DNA of 64,000 nt from Xanthomonas fragariae (GTDB taxonomy: Bacteria; Pseudomonadota; Gammaproteobacteria; Xanthomonadales; Xanthomonadaceae), in NCBI RefSeq assembly GCF_900183975.1, contig NZ_LT853882.1:3589501-3653500 (forward strand). The letters are read 5' to 3'. Below, piece after piece: positions 29,009 to 37,760 of this stretch. Within the stretch, counting starts at the first letter, position 1, and each line of letters opens with the position of its first letter. The notes beneath the pieces were generated by a model. The model was not told the origin of the DNA and did not search any database. It saw nothing but the letters and a program-made list of their open reading frames with translations. The position numbers were made by a program, and so were the translations under genes.

Positions 29009-29953
29009 ATGTTTGAGGTACTGCGAAAGCTGTTTCGACGCTCGGCGACAACGCCCATTGCTGTAGCCACCACTCCGGCCACCCCAACGTTATCCTCAAC
29101 TCCCGCTGCTTTACCAGCGACGAACTCAGTTCCCCCTATCTTCGTGGACACTGAAACCACAGGTTTGAATCAGGATGGCAGGGATGAAATTTTGGAAATT
29201 GCAATTGTCAATGCCGACGGCACCATCTTGCTTAACACACTGGTGCGTCCGGCGCGAAATACCGCTTGGCCAGAAGCTCAGGCCATTCATGGGATCAGCC
29301 CGCAGGATGTGATCAGTGCTCCCAGTTGGAGCGAATTATTGCCAAAGATCGCTTCGATCTGCGCCGGTAAAACGGTCGTATTCTACAACGCCCCCTTTGA
29401 TACGAGCTTCTTCCCTACTGGCTTTTTCCCACATGTAGACTGTGCCATGCGTAGTTATAGCGAAGTTCATCCTGGCCATAGCGGCTGGGTGAAGCTCTCG
29501 GATGCCGCTGCGGAATCGGGACATGCATCAACAACAGGGGCGTTCCACCGCGCGCTTGAGGACGCTCTCGCCTGCCGCCACATCTGGCTATTCGGTATTC
29601 CGGTTCTGAAAAAAACCTATCCACCACTGACCAATCCGCGAATCAGTGCCGAACTGGCCTTGGAAGCGGGTGGCCGCATACCCCTGGTGTTTAAAACGCT
29701 ATTCATAGATCAACTTCGGTTTGTAGCCATCAATGACGTCTGCGTACTCTGGACTAAAGATGACCGCGAGGAGATCAATGTCTATCGCCGAGGCACCCTG
29801 GGAGGCAGGGGAAAGATTGCAGCCCTGTCCAAAGCGGACAATCCGGAAATAGCCAAGTCTCTAGCGACAGGCTGGAAAATCGAGATGGGGCTAAGAGAGC
29901 GCAGTAACGATGTACTGACGTTCGAGGTCTCCATTTATCGACCAGTCTATTGA
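29009..29953 (+). CDS. DnaQ-like DEDDh 3'-5' exonuclease with unknown C-terminal domain
   Basis: 314 residues. A basic start (MFEVLRKLFRR) and a Thr/Pro/Ala-rich linker (about 13-42) precede an exonuclease domain: ExoI FVDTETTGLNQDG (Asp, Glu), ExoII FYNAPFDTSFF (Asp) and ExoIII HRALEDALACRHIW (His-x4-Asp), a complete DEDDh set. Residues about 215-314 form a beta-rich domain (VFKTLFIDQLRFVAINDVCVLW) I cannot place. A strong ribosome site (AGGAGG, 6 bases before ATG) supports the start. It is likely a DNA or RNA repair/processing nuclease, but its place in an IS-bounded island leaves room for a mobile-element or defence role. Confidence 0.8.
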   Translation: MFEVLRKLFRRSATTPIAVATTPATPTLSSTPAALPATNSVPPIFVDTETTGLNQDGRDEILEIAIVNADGTILLNTLVRPARNTAWPEAQAIHGISPQDVISAPSWSELLPKIASICAGKTVVFYNAPFDTSFFPTGFFPHVDCAMRSYSEVHPGHSGWVKLSDAAAESGHASTTGAFHRALEDALACRHIWLFGIPVLKKTYPPLTNPRISAELALEAGGRIPLVFKTLFIDQLRFVAINDVCVLWTKDDREEINVYRRGTLGGRGKIAALSKADNPEIAKSLATGWKIEMGLRERSNDVLTFEVSIYRPVY

Positions 29954-30082
29954 AACCACAGCAAAAAGTAGGCTCTGTGGGCGGTACTAGGGATTCCGCC
30001 GAATGGGGAGATCCGCAACCGGGATGAGGTAATCATCCTTGCACCTCGGGCGCTTAGCCAGTTTTTGGCCCTGGACGTAATG

Positions 30083-31441
30083 AGTCGCCCCTGAAAAACC
30101 CCAACCACCCAACGACCGCAAGGCCTTGATGTCTGCACCGGCGTGCCAGAACTACCAGTGTTCGCTACGCTGAAGGCTGGTTTCTTGTTCCGCCCATGCG
30201 TACACGCCGTCCTGCTGCCGAAGACATGCCTGCCGACGAGTTGTTTCGTTCGCGGCTGGAGAACCAGATCGATCTGCGTCATCCGCTGGCGCGGCTGAGC
30301 CAACAGATGCCGTGGACGGCGTTGGAGCAAGCACTTTCATCGCGCTTGCCGGCCACCCAGGCCGGTGGCGGTCGGCCGGCATTGCCGGTGCGGCTGATTG
30401 CCGGTTTGCTCTACCTCAAACACGCCTACGACCTGTCCGATGAAACGGTGTGCGAGCGTTGGCTGGAGAATCCGTACTGGCAGTTCTTCACTGGCGAGGT
30501 CGTGTTCCAGACGCGTTTGCCGTGCGATGCCAGCGCGCTGACGCGCTGGCGGTAGCGCCTGGGTGAGGCCGGGATGGAAGAGCTGTTGGCGCACACCATC
30601 AACGCCGCGCATGCGATGCAGGCGGTGGACGCACGCGAGTTGTCGCGGGTGATCGTGGACACCACGGTGCAGGAAAAGGCGATCGCCTATCCGACCGACA
30701 GCCGTTTGCTGGAGGTGGCACGCAAGAAGCTGGTGTTACTGGCCAAGCGGCACAGCATCGGATTGCGGCAGAGCTACGCGCGGCAAGGCCCGGCCCTGAG
30801 CCGCAAGGCAGGTCGGTATGCGCATGCGTGCCAGTTCAAGCGGATGCGGCGCGTCCTGCGACGTCAACGCACAGTGCTGGGACGGCTCGTGCGCGACATC
30901 CAACGCAAACTCGATCAGGTAAACACCGGCGTGCGCGAGCGCATCGCTGTCTGGCTGGAACGTGCGCAACGGCTGTACACGCAGCGTCCGAAGGACAAAC
31001 AAAAACTCTACGCATTGCATGCCCCGGAAGTGGAATGCATCGGCAAGGGCAAGGCGCGTCAAGCGTACGAATTCGGCGTCAAGGTCGGCATTGCGGTCAC
31101 CGCCTGCAAGGGATTGGTCGTGGGTGCGCGCAGCTTCCCGGGCAACCCGTACGACGGCGATACCTTGGCCGAGCAGCTGGAGCAGACACGCGGGTTGCTG
31201 CAGGATGTGAGCGTAGAACCGACGGTGGCGATTTGCGTCGCTGCAGGCTGAAAGGTGCACAAGGCGATGCGCTGCACGTGCTCGGCTGCGCGGCCGGCTA
31301 CAACCTGCGCTGGCTGCTGCGCTGGATCGCGTTTTTGCGTGCCTGGATGCGGGCGATGGGATGGTCATCCTTGAGCGCCGTGCCGCTGTCACCGACGGCA
31401 CTTGGCGCTTGGCGCTTGAAGGGGATTTTTCAGGGACGACT
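30083..31441 (+). mobile_element. IS1478-like IS5-family element, complete ends but inactive
   Basis: The left end (AGTCGCCCCTGAAAAACCCC) and right end (GGGGATTTTTCAGGGACGACT) are imperfect inverted repeats. Opposite in orientation to the truncated copy at 25570-26245, so the two bracket 26246-30082. The right tip touches the stop codon of the DUF924 gene. Confidence 0.8.
30196..31360 (+). pseudogene. IS1478-like transposase with nonsense codon and internal deletion
   Basis: Starts MRTRRPAAEDMPADELF. A TAG at 30553-30555 replaces a Gln codon in LTRWR-Q-RLGEAG (the truncated copy has Q there). The frame continues through RVIVDTTVQEKAI, a coiled-coil region and YEFGVKVGIAVTACKG, then breaks near 31245; a different frame resumes with GDALHVLGCAAGYNLRWLLRW, the family's C-terminal end. 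The lost segment includes later catalytic residues, so the element cannot move by itself. Confidence 0.82.
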
Positions 31442-32000
31442 AACCAGCAAATCCACCTTCATCGAGAAACTGCTGTTCCTCGCCAGTGGTCTCGCGGCCC
31501 AGCACTGCATTGCGATGCGGAAAGCGTCCGAAGCGCTGGATGATGCGCCGATGCTCTACGGCCCAGTGCGTGGTGTCTGCCTCGTCCAGCGCGGTGATCA
31601 GCTGCACCGCGCGCGTCTGCTCGTCCAATGTTTCGGCGTGCTCGAACGGCAAGTAGAAAAACAATCGCAATTGTGCGGACACCTGCTGATCGAAGCCGCT
31701 GGCGACTGCCTGCTTGGCATAGCGCAACGCCAAGCCGTCGGTGGCATACGCGTGCGCGCTGCCACGGAAGGCATTGCGCGGAAATTGATCGAGCAGGATC
31801 AACAGGGCAAGCGCATCTTCGGCACGTTCCATCCAGTGCGCGTATTCGCCGCGTGCGGCGGCGAAATGCTGTTCGCCGAAATGCTGACGAAAGTTAGCGT
31901 CGAATGCATCGTTGTGCGTGAACCAGCGGGCGGACCCGGCCAGCTCCCAGAAAGCCAATACCACATCGGCCTGTTTGTTGCGCTCTGATTTGGCAATCAT
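31440..32000 (-). CDS. DUF924 family protein
   Basis: 186 residues from ATG 32000 (MIAKSERNKQADVVLAFW). The family is TPR-like, helix-rich and of unknown biochemical function; typical segments are VLAFWELAGSARWF, LILLDQFPRNAFRGSAHAYATDG, FYLPFEHAE and GRFPHRNAVLGR. The stop codon TAG (31440-31442) lies at the IS1478-like right end, but the family's usual FLDEGGF-type C-terminus is retained, so the IS probably supplied the final codon and left the protein whole. A 21-residue upstream extension in frame (from 32063) is not conserved-looking. Confidence 0.88.
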   Translation of the reverse strand: MIAKSERNKQADVVLAFWELAGSARWFTHNDAFDANFRQHFGEQHFAAARGEYAHWMERAEDALALLILLDQFPRNAFRGSAHAYATDGLALRYAKQAVASGFDQQVSAQLRLFFYLPFEHAETLDEQTRAVQLITALDEADTTHWAVEHRRIIQRFGRFPHRNAVLGRETTGEEQQFLDEGGFAG

Positions 32001-32110
32001 CGACGTTTCCCCTGACAAATACGGCATAGCATGCACCGCCGAATGTGATGAGGCTGCTGGCATGGGCCGCCTAGCACCCGGTCCGGTGTTGGTCCAGCAC
32101 GCTACGGCTC

Positions 32111-32370
32111 AACGGTACCGGCCAGCGGCTTGACGATGCCGACGTGTTGCTGCACGACGGCAAGGTAGCCGCGGTCGGTCGCGCACTCGAAACGCCAGCG
32201 GATGTGCGCCGCATCGGCGGCACTGGCAAGTGGGTGAGTCCCGGCATCATCGACGCGCACTCGTATCCGGGCGTGTATCCCAGCCCCGGCGTCAGTGCGC
32301 ACAGCGATGGCAACGAAATGACCGCGCCGGTAAAACCGAAGGTGTGGGCCGAGAAGGCGGCTTCAACTCT
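32111..32370 (+). pseudogene. Amidohydrolase (imidazolonepropionase-like) N-terminal fragment
   Basis: The frame reads NGTGQRLDDADVLLHDGK, then VAAVGRALETPADVRRI and GKWVSPGIIDAHS, the classic start of an amidohydrolase (beta-sandwich then metal His in IDAHS). The sequence stops about 85 residues in, where an IS30-type remnant begins. The 5' end before 32111 is also abnormal, and HSYPGVY replaces the expected H-S-H metal pattern. Remnant of a larger secreted or periplasmic amidohydrolase gene. Confidence 0.7.
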
Positions 32371-32860
32371 GGATCGCAACACCAACGTTTGTGAAGTGAT
32401 CAAGGCGACCTGACATGAGCGACTTCACCACGAATGTGGAGTTGCTCAGGTCAACCAGCCGGCTGGACCTGTCAGAACGAGACCGTCTGCATGCCTTGTA
32501 TGAAAGCGGCATGTCGATGCATGCCATCGCCAGTGCATTGGAGCGCGCGCGCAGCACGATCAGCCGCGAACTGCGCCGCAATCAGCACGCTCGGCAATAT
32601 CTGCCAGATTATGCGCAGCGCATCAGTGAGCGACGGCGCGCGCAGGCCAGCCAGCGTCCACACATCGACGCTGAGGCATCGCCCAGATGGAGGTCTTGCT
32701 GAATGAGGACTTCAGTCCGGAACAGATTGCCGGTCGCGCCGGATTGGCCAGTCACGAATGAATCTATCGACACATTGATGCCGACAACGGTAAGCAGTTC
32801 GCCAATCATCTGCTCATTAACCTCTTGGAGTGGCTGACAAGCTTTCGCGAGTGAGTAACA
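32355..32860 (+). mobile_element. IS30-family remnant A
   Basis: The left part shares a GGCTTCAAC...CTGGATCGCA segment with the second IS30-type remnant near 41467. Coding traces: LDLSERDRLHALYESGMSM with the HTH ASALERARSTISRELRRN, then frameshifts, an LNEDFSPEQIAGR segment, and HIDADNGKQFANH, the catalytic-region signature of IS30 transposases. Most of the integrase core is deleted. Confidence 0.75.
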
Positions 32861-32966
32861 GGCCGTCGCGAGCGATGCAGGAATCGGCGTGTTCGTTTTG
32901 CTGCACGCTGATTTCGAACACCGCCCGCACCAGCCTTTCAGCTAAGCGGCAGGTGGAGCGCCATGC

Positions 32967-33782
32967 TTACTGCGCATCCAGCGTGGCGCTCACCTTTACC
33001 CAGCCATTGCCGCGTACCACTTCGAAGCCGGCTTCGGCCGCGTGCAGATACATGCTGTTGTTGTAGCGGCCATCCTTGGACCGATTGGCCTGCAACCAGT
33101 TGAGGAAAGGCTTGGCATCCACGTTGAGGCTGCCGCTGGTCTTGAGCGTGGCCTGGCCGGCAGTGCCGGTCGGGATGAAGGTGTAGACGTAGTAGCCGGC
33201 ACCGGAATTGAGGCCTTCCCATAAATCGAAGGTTCGCCCGCTGGCGTTGATCACTTTGCTCGCAGTCAGCGTGCCGATCGGCCAGGAATTGTGGTCGCCC
33301 CAGATCATCACTTCCAGCTGCGGGTTACCCTTGGCCGCATCCCGGCGGAAGAAGATGTCGTGGGCAAAATCGCCGGCCAGGTTGGTGCCGCCTGCGCTGT
33401 AGCTGAACTTGAGCGGGATCTTGCTCAGCGAAGAAATCTGCCGCGGAAACAGCGTGTCGCTGGTCGAGTTCCAGTCGTAATGCCAGCCACGCACGATCGC
33501 CGGATAGCCGTAAAGGTTGTAGTCGGCGAAATTGAAGGTGACGGTCAACTCCGGCGTGCTACCAGTGCCGAAGGTGCCCTGGATGATGTTGTCGGGATCA
33601 TTGAAATTGTTCACCCACGCGTAGTGGTTGCCGAAGATCTTATAAGGCCCGGCCAGCGCCGCCGGTGCGGCTGCCACCAGACTGACTGCCAGCGCTGCTT
33701 TCCACCAGCGCGATGCGCGCCGCCGTGTGGTGGGCGCCTGCACGCCGGTCTGAATGAGGTTGCTGGATTGGCTGTTGTGCAT
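32967..33782 (-). CDS. Secreted GH12 endoglucanase / xyloglucanase
   Basis: 271 residues. An unusually long signal region ends RWWKAALAVSLVAAAPAALA, with cleavage expected after ALA before GPYKIFGN. The GH12 fold is recognisable from YKIFGNHYAWVNNF, then the nucleophile-bearing LEVMIWGDHN (Glu) and the acid/base Glu in AGFEVVRGNGW. It should cut beta-1,4-glucan or xyloglucan of plant cell walls after export through Sec and type II secretion. The length suits a single catalytic domain without a binding module. The type II operon seen further right in the window is wrecked, so export would depend on another type II system. Confidence 0.85.
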   Translation of the reverse strand: MHNSQSSNLIQTGVQAPTTRRRASRWWKAALAVSLVAAAPAALAGPYKIFGNHYAWVNNFNDPDNIIQGTFGTGSTPELTVTFNFADYNLYGYPAIVRGWHYDWNSTSDTLFPRQISSLSKIPLKFSYSAGGTNLAGDFAHDIFFRRDAAKGNPQLEVMIWGDHNSWPIGTLTASKVINASGRTFDLWEGLNSGAGYYVYTFIPTGTAGQATLKTSGSLNVDAKPFLNWLQANRSKDGRYNNSMYLHAAEAGFEVVRGNGWVKVSATLDAQ

Positions 33783-33993
33783 ATTGACTCTCCGTGTGGT
33801 TCAGCGCGGCGGCACCGGTGCGGTGTCGTCGAGATCCGCTTTGCAGCGGTCGCGTCGGACCCTAGCAGGGGCGTTGCGACAGGAGCTATAGCGATTCCGA
33901 CAGGCCTGCCAGCGGTGCGCAATAGCGGGCGCCACCTTGCAAGGCAAGCGTGCGCCCGTCCTCAATTGGTGACCGTTATCGGCGTTTGGCGGC

Positions 33994-34313
33994 ATGTACC
34001 ATTCAGAAATGCAAGGGCGCGAGGTAAGGGGATGGGGCATAGCCACAAGCGTAGGGATGATCGGCGCCGCGCCAGACAGCGTAGCGGATATCGAACCAGC
34101 GCTGCGCGCCTACCGCAACGTCACCGAGCGGTGGCCAGGCTCATGGGCTTCGAGCCGCCGGCCGAAACGCTGTCCGGCTTTAACGTGCGCAAGATTGGCG
34201 AGGGCGTGATGACGCCCACCATATGCGTGGACCACGGCGGCGAGCTTGCCGAGTTGCATGCCCTGCCCGGCTACACTGCTTTGCAGACGGAGCTCTCACC
34301 GCCGCTGTACTAA
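33994..34313 (+). pseudogene. Unrecognised conserved gene, 3' part, one-base frameshift
   Basis: Two adjoining frames read as one protein: the first ends DIEPALRAYRNVTER, the second continues VARLMGFEPPAETLSGF and ends TALQTELSPPLY with TAA at 34311-34313. The switch lies in CGGTGGCCAGG at about 34130, consistent with loss of one base (CGG-CTG-GCC to CGG-TGG-CC). No family recognised; no clear native start upstream in the 180 bp before it, so the 5' part may also be missing. Confidence 0.5.
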
Positions 34314-34351
34314 CGTGCCGGCGTCATCCACATCCACCAGAGTCTTCGCCC

Positions 34352-34690
34352 ATGCCTGTCAACTATTCGATCAGCCTGCCCGACCCCAAGCTCGCCCGCG
34401 GCGGCGAGCCGAGCGTGAGCTTCAGCGCCCACGGTGCCGACGCCTTTGCCGAACAGTTGCAGGCCGCCCTGCGTGATCCGTCCTGGTTCGATCGCTGGCG
34501 CCAGTTGCAGGCCAACCCGGACGCAGTCGACCCGAGGCTGGGAGTGACCGATCCGTCGGCCACGGTGACCGGTAAGCAGGGCGACCTACGTATCGATCTG
34601 GTTGCCATCACCAGCATTCCTGGCGAGCTGCTCAAGCAGCGCATGCAGGTGCTGGCCGGACATCATTGGGAATTGCGCGACGTGCATTGA
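34352..34690 (+). CDS. Small conserved hypothetical protein
   Basis: 112 residues, soluble: MPVNYSISLPDPKLARGG, a helical AFAEQLQAALRDPSWF and a C-terminal SIPGELLKQRMQVLAGHHWEL. No catalytic motif, signal peptide or membrane segment. The start follows AGTCTTCGCCC without a strong ribosome site. Codon use is typical of the chromosome. Function unknown. Confidence 0.65.
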   Translation: MPVNYSISLPDPKLARGGEPSVSFSAHGADAFAEQLQAALRDPSWFDRWRQLQANPDAVDPRLGVTDPSATVTGKQGDLRIDLVAITSIPGELLKQRMQVLAGHHWELRDVH

Positions 34691-34734
34691 ATCCTGCCGC
34701 CGCCGCGCGCGCCGCGCGGCGGCACGTCTGCTAC

Positions 34735-34762
34735 TGCACCCTGCACCCTGCACCCTGCACTC
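34735..34762 (+). repeat. Heptamer tandem repeat (TGCACCC)
   Basis: Three perfect TGCACCC units and one TGCACTC variant lie between two convergent genes. Short and non-coding; a candidate for copy-number variation between strains. Confidence 0.85.
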
Positions 34763-34797
34763 AGTCCTACGCATTTCAACGACGCACTCAACCAAGA

Positions 34798-35628
34798 TCA
34801 ACCACGCAATGCGGCAGCGTGATGCGCAATGTGCTCGCCGATAAAACTGGCGATGAAGTAATAACTGTGGTCATAACCTGGCTGCAGTCGCGCAGTGATC
34901 GGGTAACCAGCGGCCTTCGCCGCATCTTCGAACAACCAGGTTTTCAGCTGGTTTTCAAGAAATTCGTCAGCGTCGCCCTGATCGATCAACAGTGGCAAGC
35001 GCTCCTGCGCCTGTGTGATCAGCGCATTGGCATCGTAGGCTTTCCACGTTGCACGATCCGGCCCCAGATACTGGCCAAACGCTTTCTCACCCCATGGCAC
35101 TTGGCTGGGCGCGAGAATCGGCGAGAACGCCGAGACGCTGCGATAGCGTCCCGGATTCTTCAAGGCGATGATCAAGGCGCCATGCCCACCCATCGAATGG
35201 CCGCTGATCGCCCGCGTACCGGTGGTGGCGAAATGGGCTTCGATCAACGCCGGTAATTCTTTCACCACATAGTCGTACATGCGGTAATGCGCCGCCCACG
35301 GCTGTTCGGTGGCGTCCACGTAGAAGCCAGCGCCCTTGCCGATGTCGTTGCCGTCCGCATCGGCCACATCGTCGCCACGCGGGCTGGTGTCGGGCGCAAC
35401 AAGAATCACGCCATGCTCGGCCGCATAGCGCTGCGCACCGGCCTTGCTGATGAAGTTCTGTTCGGTGCAGGTCAGGCCGCTGAGCCAGTACAGCACCGGC
35501 AACCGGCCATCGGCCGCTTGCGGCGGCAGATACACACCCACCTGCATGCTGCAGTTCAAGGTCTGCGACTGATGCCGGTAGACATCTTGCCAGCCGCCGA
35601 AACAAGCGCGGTGTTCGATACGTTCCAT
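34798..35628 (-). CDS. frmB: S-formylglutathione hydrolase
   Basis: 276 residues, esterase D type alpha/beta hydrolase, normal length. The nucleophile elbow SGHSMGGHGAL carries Ser, then Asp in LIDQGDADEFL and His in GYDHSYYF complete the triad. It hydrolyses S-formylglutathione to formate and glutathione, the last step of glutathione-dependent formaldehyde oxidation. Downstream of frmR-frmA and a broken gfa on the same strand, so probably the end of that operon. Confidence 0.93.
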   Translation of the reverse strand: MERIEHRACFGGWQDVYRHQSQTLNCSMQVGVYLPPQAADGRLPVLYWLSGLTCTEQNFISKAGAQRYAAEHGVILVAPDTSPRGDDVADADGNDIGKGAGFYVDATEQPWAAHYRMYDYVVKELPALIEAHFATTGTRAISGHSMGGHGALIIALKNPGRYRSVSAFSPILAPSQVPWGEKAFGQYLGPDRATWKAYDANALITQAQERLPLLIDQGDADEFLENQLKTWLFEDAAKAAGYPITARLQPGYDHSYYFIASFIGEHIAHHAAALRG

Positions 35629-35685
35629 GAGATTCCTTCGATATAACCTGCGGCAGACAGTGCATGCCGGCCGTAGGGTTGGCGA

Positions 35686-35940
35686 TCAGTGCAGCAGGCC
35701 CTTCTTGCGCTCTGCATTGGTAGCCAGTGCGTCCATCAATCCCGGCGACAGGCAGTCGTGCAGGATCGGGCCTAACGCGTTGATGCGCGCGCATGCCATC
35801 CATCTGCTCCGGCGGCGTGTCGGTACCGTCATTTTGTCGCTGGCGCAGTGACATTCAAGGGCTCCCCCTTGAAAACTTTTTGCACCTCCACGCGCAACAC
35901 CGCTGTCTACCGAAGGATGTATCGACACGCTTGTCATCAT
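35686..35940 (-). pseudogene. gfa: S-(hydroxymethyl)glutathione synthase (Gfa), internally deleted
   Basis: The first about 35 residues ([17 protein letters not shown] then [12 protein letters not shown]) and the last about 30 ([16 protein letters not shown] then KKGLL) match the two ends of the Gfa family, normally about 190 residues. The middle, including the zinc-binding CGCxxCW core, is missing, and near the join the sequence [10 protein letters not shown] sits in another frame, so there is also a frameshift. The remaining 84-codon frame cannot make a zinc enzyme. The gene lies between frmA and frmB where gfa is expected. Confidence 0.8.
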
Positions 35941-36009
35941 GCCCCTCCCGGAGGATCGATCGGGTACCGCGTGCGCGGGAGCGGCCGCGCGCCGAGCCCG
36001 GCCGTACGG

Positions 36010-37185
<1,176 letters not shown>

Positions 37186-37461
37186 TCATTTGAGGTAGGA
37201 ACGTACCAAGCCAAGCAACGCCTGCACCCGTTCGGCGCGTTGGGCATCGGAGGCGGCGGCATGCCCGAGGTCTTCTCGGATATGCGCCTCAAGCACCTGC
37301 GACATCAGCCCATTGACAGCCCCCCGGATCGCGGCGATCTGCTGCAAGACAGGTGCACAGTCTGCGCCCGCCTCCAGTGCACGCTCAAGCGCATCGCACT
37401 GCCCGCGCAGGCGACGCACGCGCGCTAGCGCTCGCTTTTTCTCCTGCGGCGAATGCGGCAT
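37186..37461 (-). CDS. frmR: Formaldehyde-responsive repressor FrmR (CsoR/RcnR family)
   Basis: 91 residues from ATG 37461 (MPHSPQEKKRALARVRRLRG), the exact length of E. coli FrmR. All-helical DUF156 protein; Cys35-region residue in LRGQCDALERALEAGADC and His near VLEAHIREDL correspond to the sensing site. The N-terminal Pro-His of FrmR, important for aldehyde cross-linking, is present. It lies just downstream of a G-tract operator and heads the operon frmR-frmA-(gfa)-frmB. Confidence 0.88.
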   Translation of the reverse strand: MPHSPQEKKRALARVRRLRGQCDALERALEAGADCAPVLQQIAAIRGAVNGLMSQVLEAHIREDLGHAAASDAQRAERVQALLGLVRSYLK

Positions 37462-37476
37462 GACGGCTCCGGCCAG

Positions 37477-37493
37477 ATACTGGGGGGCAGTAT
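37477..37493 (-). promoter_or_regulatory. FrmR operator (G-tract inverted repeat)
   Basis: ATACTGGGGGGCAGTAT: an inverted repeat ATACTG/CAGTAT around a G run, the layout of CsoR/RcnR/FrmR operators. It ends 16 bp upstream of the frmR start, so bound FrmR would block its own promoter and that of frmA. Confidence 0.8.
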
Positions 37494-37760
37494 ATGGATT
37501 CAAACGGAAAAAGCGATGGGCGAGGTTGCCGGATGCAGCACCGGTTGGTTGTGCAGGGCAATGAGATGCGTATGCGTGCAGCGCGTGAGGACAAACCTGG
37601 CGAGCGGGTAACCTGCCTCACTGGGAACGCCGACATCCCGATGTTGGAGATCGCCGAATCGCAGGCCCGGCCCCCGCCGACGACCTTGCTACAGGTGACG
37701 CCGCGCTACAGTGGCGTTGCGAATCGGGGCAGCGGCTTCAGGGAAACCAAGCAACCACGT

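Noticed and set aside
24352..31441. The whole IS-bounded block as a single functional transposon
   Set aside because: The two outer elements are different families, one IS1478-like copy is truncated and the other inactive, and no common target duplication is visible.
34735..34762. TGCACCC repeats as a CRISPR or regulatory iteron set
   Set aside because: Units are 7 bp with no spacers, between convergent genes, with no replication or plasmid gene nearby.
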